This document shows positions 1 through 20,900 of a stretch of DNA of 64,000 bases, in pieces. Origin of the DNA: Streptomyces sp. S465 (GTDB lineage: Bacteria; Actinomycetota; Actinomycetes; Streptomycetales; Streptomycetaceae); contig NZ_CP114036.1 of the NCBI RefSeq assembly GCF_026898115.1, forward strand, positions 5,450,001 through 5,514,000, given 5' to 3'. Under the pieces are notes generated by a model that worked only from the letters and a program-made list of their open reading frames with translations, did not search any database and was not told the DNA's origin. The position numbers and the translations under genes were made by a program. Positions within the stretch are counted from its first letter, which is position 1, and every line of letters starts with the position of its first letter.

Positions 1-8853
<8,853 letters not shown>

Positions 8854-8876
8854 AAGCAGCGCGTAACAGCGCATAC

Positions 8877-8918
8877 GTACCGAACAACAGGTACCGCACA
8901 ACAGGTACCGCACCACAC
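8877..8918 (+). repeat. Three tandem 14-bp repeats between PKS genes
   Basis: Copies GTACCGAACAACAG, GTACCGCACAACAG and GTACCGCACCACAC lie head to tail at 8877-8890, 8891-8904 and 8905-8918, in the 139-bp gap between the first two PKS genes and about 75 bp before the next start codon. No hairpin or promoter is evident in the gap. Confidence 0.85.
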
Positions 8919-8992
8919 GTACGAACACCGACAGACGTTTCCCACCGCACAACCGACGGGTTTCCGTTCCCAGGCGAGGAGCTGAACGGCCG

Positions 8993-11900
8993 ATGTCGAA
9001 CGAGCAGAAGCTTCGGGACTATCTGAAGCGGGTGACCACCGATCTGCACCAGGCCAGGCAGCGCCTGCACGAGGTGGAGTCCAGGGAGCGGGAGCCGATC
9101 GCCATCGTCGCCATGGCCTGTCGGTTCCCCGGCGGGGTCCGGACACCGGAGGACCTGTGGCGGCTGGTGGCCGAGGAGCGGGACGGGATCGGTCCCTTCC
9201 CGGAGGGCCGTGGCTGGGACGCCGCCGCGCTCTTCGACCCCGACCCGGAGCGGCACGGGACGACGTACATCAGCGAGGGCGGCTTCCTCTACGACGCCGA
9301 CCTGTTCGACGCGGACCTGTTCAACATCAGTCCGCGTGAGGCGCTGGCCATGGATCCGCAACAGCGTCTGCTGCTGGAGACCGCCTGGGAGACCTTCGAA
9401 CGGGCGGGCATCGCCGCCGAGTCGCTGAAGGGCAGCCCGACCGGGGTGTTCGCGGGGGTGATGTACCACGACTACGCGGCCCGGCTGCACGCCATCCCCG
9501 AGGGGCTCGAAGGGTTCCTCGGCAACGGCAGCTCCGGCAGCGTCGCCTCCGGCCGGCTCGCCTACACCTTCGGCCTCGAAGGCCCGGCGGTCACCCTCGA
9601 CACGGCGTGCTCGTCCTCACTGGTGGCACTGCACCTGGCCTGCGAGGCGCTGCGCCGGGGGGACTGCGAGCTGGCGCTCGCGGGCGGGGTCACGGTGATG
9701 TCCACGCCCGGGGCGTTCGTCGAGTTCAGCAGGTTGCGCGGGCTGGCACGTGACGGCCGCTGCAAGTCCTTCGCCGCCACGGCCGACGGCACCGGCTGGT
9801 CGGAAGGGGTCGGACTGCTGCTCGTGGAGCGGCTGTCCGACGCCCGGCGCAACGGTCACCCCGTGGTGGCCGTCGTACGGGGATCGGCACTGAACCAGGA
9901 CGGCGCCAGCAACGGCCTCACCGCCCCCAACGGTCCCTCGCAGCAGCGCCTGATCCTGCGGGCACTGGCCGACGCCGGACTCTCCACCGAACATGTCGAC
10001 GCCGTGGACGCCCATGGAACGGGGACCCCGCTCGGTGACCCCATCGAGGCCCAGGCGCTGCTGGCCACCTACGGCCGGGACCGGGCGGCGGACCGGCCCC
10101 TGTGGCTGGGCTCGCTGAAGTCGAACATCGGGCATACGCAGGCGGCGGCCGGTGTCGGCGGTGTCATCAAGATGGTGATGGCGATGCGGCACGGTGTGCT
10201 GCCGAAGACGTTGCATGTGGAGGAGCCGACGCCGCATGTGGACTGGTCGTCGGGTGCGGTCTCGCTGCTGACGGAGGCCCGGGAGTGGCCGGAGACGGAC
10301 GGCCGGCCGCGCCGGGCCGCCGTGTCGTCCTTCGGCATCAGCGGCACCAACGCCCACGTCATCCTCGAACAGCCGCCGGCTCCGGCCGAGGAACAGCCGG
10401 TGGTGAGCCGGGCCACGGCCCCGGCCACCGCGCTGCCCTGGGTGATCTCCGGCGGGAGTGCCGACGCCCTGCGCGAACAGGCCGCCCGGCTGGCGTCGTT
10501 CCTCGACGAGGTGGAGCGCGGAGAGGCGGACGGCACCGTTGACCTCGCGTATTCGCTCGCCACCTCCCGCAGCGCCCTCAGCCACCGCGCCGTGCTGTTC
10601 GGACGCGAGGCGGCCGACATCCGCGAAGCCCTGGAGGCGTTGGCGTCCGGTGGTGGTGGGGTTGGTGTGGTGTCTGGTGTGGCGGGTGCGGGGAAGCCGG
10701 TGTTGGTGTTTCCGGGGCAGGGGTCGCAGTGGGTGGGGATGGCGGTGGATCTGTTGGGGGCTTCGCCGGTGTTCGCGGGGCGGATGGCGGAGTGTGAGCG
10801 GGCGTTGTCGGCTCATGTGGACTGGTCGCTGACCGGGGTGTTGGGGGATGCGGTTGCGTTGGGGCGGGTGGATGTGGTGCAGCCGGTGTTGTGGGCGGTG
10901 ATGGTGTCGTTGGCGGCGTTGTGGGAGTCCTTCGGTGTGGTGCCGGGTGCGGTGGTGGGGCATTCGCAGGGTGAGATTGCGGCGGCGTGTGTGGCGGGTG
11001 GGTTGTCGTTGGAGGACGGGGCGCGGGTGGTGGCCCTGCGGAGCCGGGCGCTGACCGCACTCGCTGGTGGCGGGGGGATGGTGTCGGTGGCGGTCTCGGC
11101 GGACGACGCGGTCGTGCTGCTGGGGCCGTGGGGTGGTCGGGTGGGCGTGGCGGCGGTCAATGGCCCGTCGTCGGTGGTGGTGTCCGGGGACGCGGCGGCG
11201 CTGGACGAGTTCGTCGCGGCCTGTGAGGCGGACGGTGTGCGGGCGCGCCGTATCGAGGTGGATTACGCCTCGCATTCGGCGCATGTGGAGGTGTTGCGGG
11301 AGCGGTTGCTGGAGGAGCTGAGCGGCATCGCTCCGGTGCGTTCCCGGGTGCCGTTCTTCTCCACGGTGACGGGTGACTGGCTTGATACCGAGCAGTTGGA
11401 TGCCGGGTATTGGTATCGGAATCTGCGGGAGACGGTGCGGTTCGGCGCGGCGACCGAGGCGTTGCTGGCGCGGGGTTTCGGGGTGTTCATCGAGGCCAGC
11501 GCCCATCCGGTGCTTGCGGTCGGCGTGCAGGAGAGCATTGACGCGGCGGGTGCGGAGGCGGTGGCGCTGGGCTCGCTGCGCCGCGACGACGGCGGCTTGG
11601 ACCGCTTCCTGGCCTCGGTGGCCGAGGCGTACGTCAACGGCGTGGACGTGGACTGGTCGTCGTTGTTCGAGGGCGCGCGGCGGGTCGATCTGCCGACGTA
11701 TGCCTTCCAGCGGCAGCGCTACTGGCTCGACGCACCCGAGCTGTCGGGTGACGCCGGGAGCTTCGGCCTCGGCGGGGCCGGGCATCCGATGCTGGGCGCG
11801 GTGATGAGCATGCCCGGCGAGGACTCCGTGGTGTTCACGGGACGCCTGTCGTCACGGTCGCATCCGTGGCTGGCGGACCACGTGGTCATGGGCCGCGTAC

Positions 11901-14900
11901 TGCTGCCGGGCACGGCCTTCGTCGAGTTGACCATGCGCGCCGGTGACGAGGTGGGCTGCCCCCGCATCGACGAGCTGACCCTCGAATCCCCCCTGGTCCT
12001 GCCGGACCACGGCGGCGTTCTCCTCAGCCTGACCGTGGCCGAGCCGGACGAGAACGGACGCCGTCACCTGGCCGTCTACTCGCGCGCGGAAGACGCGGGG
12101 CACAGCGGAACCGAACAGCCCTGGACCCGTCACGCGAGTGGAGTGCTGACCCCCGACGCCGCCGACGACGCGTTCGAGCTCACCTCCTGGCCGCCCGAAG
12201 GCGCCACGCCGGTGGATCTCGACGGCCTCTACGACGGTTTGTCCGAGCACGGCCTGGCCTATGGACCTGTGTTCCAGGGCCTCCACACGGCGTGGCGGCG
12301 CGGTGAGGAGGTCTTCGCCGAGGTCCGGCTGACTGGCGGCGGTGACGCTGGCAGTGGCAGTGGCAGTGGCAGTGGCAGTGGCAGTGGCAGTGGCAGTGGC
12401 AGTGGCGGTGACGGCAGCGGCGGCGACGCGACCGGGTTCGGCCTGCACCCCGCCCTGCTCGACGCGGCCCTGCACACGGCGGCCCTCGCGGACACCATGG
12501 CGGGCTCCGCGCAGGTGCGCCTTCCGTTCTCCTGGAGCGGTGTCGAACTGCATGCCGTGGGCGCGTCCGCACTCCGTGTCCGGCTCACGCCGACCGGCCC
12601 CGACACGGTGTCCCTACATGCGGCCGACAGCACCGGCAGGCCGGTGGCCTCGGTGGAGGCCCTCACGCTGCGGGCGGTCCGAGCGGACGCCCTCGGCGGC
12701 GGCCACCGGGCCGTCGAGGACTCCCTCTTCCGCGTCGACTGGACCCCGCTGCCGACCGCCGCCACGTCGACCGCCGCAGCATCCACTGCGGACACACCGG
12801 CCGTCGACGTACCGGCTTCCGAAGGACCCGCGGCCGGCGGTTACCTCACGGTGGGCTTCCCGGAGCGAGCCGACGAGGACTTCCCCTCCCTGCGCGCCCT
12901 CTCCGACGCGATCGCCGCCGGAACGACCGCCGCCCCCGATGTGGTGCTGGCCCGGTGCGACGGCGGGAGCCCGTACGACGCCACCTCCCGCGCCCTCGCC
13001 CTGCTCCAGACCTGGCTCGCGGATCCGAACTTCGCCGCCTCCCGGCTGGCCCTGGTGACACGGGGTGGCGTGACCGTCGACGAGCGGCGTTCCGTGGACG
13101 ACCTGGGCGCGGCCGCCGTCTGGGGCCTGGTCCGGTCCGCCCAGTCGGAGAGCCCGGACCGCTTCCTCCTCGTGGACGTGGACGTGGACGAGGCTGACGC
13201 CCCCGCCCCCTTCTGGCCCGCCCTGCCGGCCGCGCTCGCCACCGGCGAACCGCAGCTGGCCCTGCGGGCGGGGAAGGTGTGGGTGCCCCGGCTGGTCCGG
13301 GCGTCCTCGGACGGCACGCTGACCCTGCCCGTGCGTACGGAGGCCGAGGGCGCCTGGCGGCTGGACACCATCAGCAAGGGCACCTTGGACAACGTGGCCT
13401 TCGTCGACTCCACCGCCGCCGAGCGGCCGCTGGAGCCTGGTCAGGTGCGGCTCGAGATTCGTGCCGCCGGTCTCAACTTCCGGGATGTGCTGCTCACCCT
13501 CGGCATGGTCGACCAGGACGGCCTGGGCGGTGAGGCCGCCGGGTACGTCCTGGAGGCCGGCCCCGGGGTGACCGGTTTTGCCCCCGGCGACCGGGTGTTC
13601 GGGATGTTCCCGGCGTCGATCGGGTCGGTGGCGGTGGCGGACCAGCGGATGCTGGCGCGGATTCCGGCCGGCTGGTCCTTCGCGGAGGCGGCGTCGGTGC
13701 CGGTGGTGTTCCTCACCGCGTATTACGGGCTGGTGGATCTGGCGGGGTTGGGGTCCGGTGAGTCGGTGCTGGTGCATGCGGCCGCTGGTGGGGTCGGGAT
13801 GGCGGCGGTGCAGTTGGCACGGCACGTGGGTGCGGAGGTGTGGGCGACGGCGAGTCCGGCCAAGTGGGACGCGCTGCGGGAGATGGGACTGGACGACGAT
13901 CACATCGCGTCCTCCCGGGACCTGGAGTTCGAGCAGCGGTTCCTCGATGCCACGGGCGGCCGGGGCGTGGATGTGGTGCTGAACTCGCTCGCGGGCGAGT
14001 ACGTGGACGCCTCGCTCCGACTGCAACCACGCGGCGGCCGGTTCCTCGAGATGGGCAAGACCGACAAGCGGGATCCGGACGACGTGGCCGGCCGGCATCC
14101 AGGCGTCACGTACCGCGTCTACGACATCCAGGAAGCCGGTCCGGAGCGGATCGGGGAGATGCTGGCCGCGTTGATGTCCCTGTTCCGGGAGGGTGTGCTG
14201 CGGCCGCTTCCAGTGACGACGTGGGATGTACGCCAGGCGGTGGACGCGCTGCGTTTCATGAGTCAGGCGCGGCATGTGGGCAAGGTGGTGCTGACGGTTC
14301 CGGCGCCGCTCGGCGGCCGGGGCACGGTGCTGGTCACGGGTGGTACGGGTGTGCTGGGTGCGTTGGTGGCGCGGCATTTGGTGGCGGTGCGGGGTGTGCG
14401 TCGCTTGGTGCTGACCAGTCGGCGGGGTATGGCGGCGCCGGGTGCGGAGGAGCTGTGTGCCGAGCTGTCGGCCCTGGGGGCCGAGGTGTCGGTGGTGGCG
14501 TGTGATGTGGCGGACCGTGCGGCGCTGGCAGAGGCCATCGCCACCGTAGGAGACCTGTCCGGGGTGGTGCATGCGGCGGGTGTGCTGGATGACGCGGTGG
14601 TGGAGTCGCTGACGCCCGAGCGGGTGGAGGCGGTGTTGCGTCCCAAGGTGGACGCCGCGTGGCATCTGCATGAGCTGACGCGTGGCATGGATCTGTCGGC
14701 GTTCGTCCTCTTCTCCTCGGCGGCCGGGACCTTGGGCGGCCCCGGTCAGGCGAATTACGCGGCGGCGAACAGCTATCTGGACGCGCTCGCCCAGCACCGC
14801 AGGGCCCAGGGCCTGCCCGCCCAGTCCCTCGCCTGGGGCCTGTGGCAGGAGGCCAGCGGCATGACCGCGCACCTCGACGACGCCGACATCAGCCGGATGA

Positions 14901-17900
14901 CGCGCGCCGGGATGGCCCCCCTGGCCACGAAGGACGCTCTGGACCTGTTCGAGGCCGCGCTGGCCCGCGGACACGCGGTCCTGCTCCCCCTCCACCTCGA
15001 CGTGGCCGCGCTCCGCAGGACGGGTGCGCTCCCCGCGCTGTTCCAGGGGCTGGTACGCAAACCGTCCCGGCGCGTCGCCGCGTCCGGTGACGCCACCGGC
15101 GGCGGGGGCTCGGCGCTGCACCGCCGGCTGGCCGCCGCGTCCGAAGCCGAACGCCGGCGCATCCTGCTGGACCTGGTACGCGCCGACGTGGCCGCCGTGC
15201 TCGGGCACGCCTCGCAGGAAGCCGTGGACGCGACGAAGGCGTTCAAGGAGCTGGGCTTCGACTCGCTCACGGCCGTGGAACTCCGTAACCGGCTGAACGC
15301 CGCCACCGGGCTGCGGCTGCCCGCCACCCTCGTCTTCGACCACCCCTCGCCGAACGCGCTGGCCCAGCACCTGCGTGCCGAGTTGCTCGGTGCGGAGGAC
15401 GTCACCGAGGCCACGGCGGTGGCCGTCGCCGATGACGACCCCATCGCGATCGTGGCGATGGCCTGCCGCCTCCCGGGCGATGTGGAGTCGCCCGAAGACC
15501 TGTGGCGGCTGGTGGCCGAGGGCCGTGACGGGATGACCGCGTTCCCCACCGACCGGGGCTGGGACATGGACGCCCTGTACCACCCGGACCCCGACCACCC
15601 CGGTACCTCGTACGTCCGCGAGGGCGGCTTCGTGAACGGCGCCGGAGACTTCGACGCGGAGTTCTTCGGGATCAGCCCGCGTGAAGCGCTCGCCATGGAC
15701 CCGCAGCAGCGGCTGCTGCTGGAGGCGTCGTGGGAGGCGCTGGAGCGGGCCGGGATCGACCCCGCCTCGCTGCGCGGCAGCCACACCGGAGTGTTCGTGG
15801 GGGTCAGCGGTCAGGAGTACGCGGCACTGGTCCAGCAGGCCGCGGAGAGCACCGAGGGCTATCTGCTGACCGGTACTTCGGCGAGTGTGGTGTCCGGGCG
15901 GGTGGCGTACACCTTCGGCCTGGAGGGTCCGGCGCTGACGGTGGACACGGCGTGCTCGTCGTCGCTGGTGGCCCTGCATCTGGCAGCCCAGGCGCTACGG
16001 AAGGGCGAGTGCTCGATGGCGCTGGCCGGCGGGGTCGCGCTGATGGCCACACCGGGCGCCTTCGTGGAGTTCAGCAGGCAGCGCGGGCTCGCGGCGGACG
16101 GCCGGTGCAAGGCGTTCGCGGCCGCCACGGACGGCACCGGCTGGGGCGAGGGCGTCGGTGTCCTGCTCGTGGCCCGGTTGTCGGAGGCGCGGCGGCGCGG
16201 GCTTCCGGTGCTGGCGGTGGTGCGGGGCAGTGCGGTCAACCAGGACGGTGCGAGCAATGGGCTGACAGCGCCCAACGGTCCGTCGCAGCAGCGGGTGATC
16301 CGGCAGGCGCTGGCGGGCGCCGGGCTGTCGCCGGACGAGGTGGACGCGGTCGAAGCACATGGCACCGGGACGACGCTGGGCGATCCGATCGAGGCGCAGG
16401 CGCTGCTGGCCACCTATGGCCGGGACCGGGCGGCGGACCGGCCCCTGTGGCTGGGCTCGCTGAAGTCGAACATCGGGCATGCGCAGGCGGCGGCCGGCGT
16501 GGCCGGTGTGATCAAGATGGTGATGGCGATGCGGCACGGTGTGCTGCCGAGGACGTTGCATGTGGATGAGCCGACGCCGCATGTGGACTGGTCGTCGGGT
16601 GCGGTGTCGCTGCTGACGGAGGCGCGGGAGTGGGCCGTGGAGGATGGCCGGCCGCGCCGGGCCGGGGTCTCGTCCTTCGGGGTCAGTGGGACCAATGCGC
16701 ATGTGATTCTCGAGCAGGTCGCCGAGGCCGATGACTCCCAAGTGGTGGAGGGTTCGGCCGAGGGTGGCGGTCCGGTGGTCTGGGCGGTGTCGGCGGTGAA
16801 CGCTGAGGCGTTGCGTGGGCAGGCGGAGCGTTTGGTGTCGTGGGTGGATGAGCGGCCTGGGCTGAGGCCGGGGGATGTGGGGTGGTCGCTGGTTTCCTCG
16901 CGGGCGGCGTTGGCTGAGCGGGCGGCGGTGGTGGGCCGCGATCGGGATGAGCTGCTGGCGGGGCTGCGGGTGTTGGCGTCTGGTGGTGGTGGGGTTGGTG
17001 TGGTGTCTGGTGTGGCGGGTGCGGGGAAGCCGGTGTTGGTGTTTCCGGGGCAGGGGTCGCAGTGGGTGGGGATGGCGGTGGATCTGCTGGGGGCTTCGCC
17101 GGTGTTCGCGGGGCGGATGGCGGAGTGTGAGCGGGCGTTGTCGGCTCATGTGGATTGGTCGTTGACCGGGGTGTTGGGGGACGAGGTTGCGTTGGGGCGG
17201 GTGGATGTGGTGCAGCCGGTGTTGTGGGCGGTGATGGTGTCGTTGGCGGCGTTGTGGGAGTCCTTCGGTGTGGTGCCGGGTGCGGTGGTGGGGCATTCGC
17301 AGGGTGAGATCGCGGCGGCGTGTGTGGCGGGTGGGTTGTCGTTGGAGGACGGGGCGCGGGTGGTGGCCCTGCGCAGCCGGGCGCTGACGGCGTTGGCTGG
17401 TGGTGGGGGGATGGTGTCGGTGGCGGTCTCGGCGGACCAGGCCGGTGCGCTGCTGGAGCCCTGGGACGGCCGGGTGGGAGTGGCGGCGGTGAACGGCCCG
17501 TCGTCGGTGGTGGTGTCCGGGGACGCGGCGGCGCTGGACGAGTTCGTCGCGGCCTGTGAGTCGGACGGTGTGCGGGCACGCCGTATCGAGGTGGACTACG
17601 CCTCCCACTCGGCGCATGTGGACCAGCTTCACGAGGAATTGCTGGACCGGCTGCGGGGGCTGGAGCCTCGGCCGTCCCGGGTGCCGTTCTTCTCCACGGT
17701 CACGGGCGACTGGCTCGACACCGAGCAGCTGGACGCCGCGTACTGGTATCGGAATCTGCGGGAGACGGTGCGGTTCGCCACGGCGACCCAGGCGCTGCTC
17801 GACGACGGTTTCGGGGTGTTCATCGAGGCCAGCGCGCATCCGGTGCTCGCGGTCGGTGTGCAGGAGAGCATTGACGCGGCGGGTGCGGAGGCGGTGGCGC

Positions 17901-20900
17901 TGGGCTCGCTGCGCCGCGACGACGGCGGCTTGGATCGTTTCCTGGCCTCGGTGGCCGAGGCGTACGTCAACGGCGTGGACGTGGACTGGTCGTCGTTGTT
18001 CGAGGGCGCGCGGCGGGTCGATCTGCCGACGTATGCCTTCCAGCGGCGGCGGTACTGGCTTGATGTGCCTGTGGTGTCGGGTGATGTGTCGGCTGTGGGA
18101 TTGGGTGTGGTGGAGCATCCGTTGCTGGGGGCCGTGGTGCGGTCGCCTGATGGTGGGGGTGTCGTGTTGACCGGGCGGTTGTCGTTGCGGTCGCATCCGT
18201 GGTTGGCGGATCACGTGGTCATGGGCCGGGTGCTGTTGCCGGGTACGGCCTTCGTGGAGCTGGCGGTGCGGGCCGGGGACGAGGTCGGTTGCGGCTGCCT
18301 CGAGGAGCTGACCTTGGAGGCCCCGCTGTTCGTCCCCCAGGACGGTGCCACCCATCTCCAGGTCACCGTGGCCGAGCCGGACGACAACGGCGTCCGGACG
18401 CTCACCGTGTACTCCCGTGCCGAGGACGCCCCGGACGATCAGCCGTGGCTGCGGCACGCCACCGGCCTCGTCGGCCCCGGCGCGGCCGCGTCCGAGAGCG
18501 CGAACGCCCCCTGGCCCCCCGCCGGGGCGGCCCCGGCGGATCTCGACGGCCTGTACGAGCGGTTCGCCGAAGCCGGGCTCGGCTACGGGCCCTCCTTCCG
18601 GGGGCTGTCGGCCGCCTGGCGGCAGGGCGCCGAGGTGCTGGCCGAGGTGCGGCTCCCGAGCGGCGCGGACGTCGAGGGGTTCGTGCTGCATCCCGCGCTG
18701 CTCGACGCCGCGTTGCACGCGATGAGTCTGACCGATCTCCCCCATACTCCCGGGCACGTCCTGCTGCCGTTCTCGTGGGAGGGGGTGACCGTCCACGCCG
18801 CCGGCGCTTCCGCCCTGCGCGTCCGGGTCACCCGCACCACGTCCGACGGCGTGACGCTGACGGCCACCGACGACACCGGACAGCCCGTGGTCTCGATCGA
18901 CTCGCTGGTCCTCCGCTCCGTCTCCGCCGATCAGCTGCGCATGACGCGGCCCACGACGGGCAACGCGATGTTCCAGCTGGACTGGGTGGCCGCCCCGCCC
19001 GCGACGTCGGCCGGCTCCACCGACGGATGGGTGATGCTGGGCGACGCGGACCGAACCGGCGGCGCCCTCGCGCTCCCCACCCATGCGGACCTCGCGTCCC
19101 TCGCCGAGGCCATCGGCTCGGGCGCCGAGGCCCCGGACGTGGTCGTCGCCCCCTTCCCCACGGACTCCGATGGCACCCCGGGCATCCCGGGCGCCCCGGC
19201 CGCGACTCATGAGGCGGTCGGCCGGGCGCTGTCGATGGTGCGGTCGTGGCTGGGGGAGCGGCGCTTCGACTCGTCCCGGCTCCTGATCGTGACCCGTCGT
19301 GCGGTCGCCACCGGAGCACACGAGGACGTCGAGGATCCCGCGGCCGCCGCCGTGTGGGGCCTGGTGCGTTCGGCACAGTCGGAGAACCCGGGCCGGTTCG
19401 TCCTGGCCGACGTCGATGGCGGCGCACCCTCATGGGCCGCGCTGCCCACCGCCGTACGGACCGAAGAACCGCAAGTGGCCGTACGAGCCGGTGAGGTGGC
19501 CGTTCCCCGGCTGGCCCGGTGGGGCGGCGACGGCCCGCTGACCGTGCCCGTGGGGGAGCCGTCCTGGCGACTGGAGGTGGCCGAGAAGGGCACCTTGGAC
19601 GGTCTGGCGCTGGTCCCCGGACCAGAGGCCGCCGAGGAGCCCCTGGGGCCTGGTCAGGTGCGGCTCGAGATCCGTGCCGCCGGTCTCAACTTCCGGGACG
19701 TACTGCTCACCCTCGGCATGGTCGACCAGGAAGGACTGGGCAGCGAGGGCGCGGGCGTGGTCCTCGAAACGGGCCCCGAGGTCGTGGGGCTCGCCCCCGG
19801 CGACCGGGTGTTCGGCCTGTTCCCGGCGTCGATCGGGTCGGTGGCGGTGGCGGATCAGCGGATGCTGGCGCGGATTCCGGCCGGCTGGTCGTTCGCGGAG
19901 GCGGCGTCGGTGCCGGTGGTGTTCCTCACCGCGTATTACGGGCTGGTGGATCTGGCGGGGTTGGGGTCCGGTGAGTCGGTGTTGGTGCATGCGGCCGCTG
20001 GTGGGGTGGGGATGGCGGCGGTGCAGCTGGCGCGGTATATGGGTGCGGAGGTGTGGGCGACGGCGAGTCCGGCCAAGTGGGACGCGCTGCGGGAGATGGG
20101 ACTGGACGACGATCACATCGCGTCCTCCCGAAGCCTGGAGTTCGCGCAGCGGTTCCTCGATGCCACGGGCGGCCGGGGCGTGGATGTGGTGCTGAACTCG
20201 CTCGCGGGCGAGTACGTGGACGCCTCGCTGCGGACGCTGGCGGACGGTGGCCGGTTCCTGGAGCTGGGGAAGACGGATGTGCGCGAGGCGGCCGAGGGCT
20301 ACCGGGCGTACGACCTGATCGAGGCCGGTCCGGAGCGGATCGGGGAGATGCTGGCCACGCTGATGTCCATGTTCCGGGAGGGTGCGCTGCGGCCACTCCC
20401 GATCACCACGTGGGATGTGCGGCGCTCGCGCGAGGCATTCCGTTTCATGAGCCAGGCGCGGCATGTGGGCAAGGTGGTCCTGACGGTTCCGGCGCCGCTC
20501 GACGGCCGGGGCACGGTGCTGGTCACGGGCGGTACGGGGGTGCTGGGCGCCTTGGTGGCCCGGCATCTGGTGGCGGCGCGGGGTGTGCGCCGCTTGGTGC
20601 TGACCAGCAGGCGGGGTATGGCGGCGCCGGGTGCCGAGGAGCTGTGTGCCGAGCTGTCGGCCCTGGGCGCCGAGGTGTCGGTGGTGGCCTGCGACGCGGC
20701 GGACCGCGCGGCGCTGGCGGAGGCCATCGCGACCGTAGGAGACCTGACCGCAGTCGTGCACGCGGCGGGTGTGCTGGACGACGCGGTAGTGGAGTCGCTG
20801 ACCCCCGAGCGGCTGACCACAGTCCTGCGTCCCAAGGTGGACGCCGCCTGGCATCTGCATGAGCTGACCCGCGACATGGATCTGTCGGCGTTCGTCCTCT

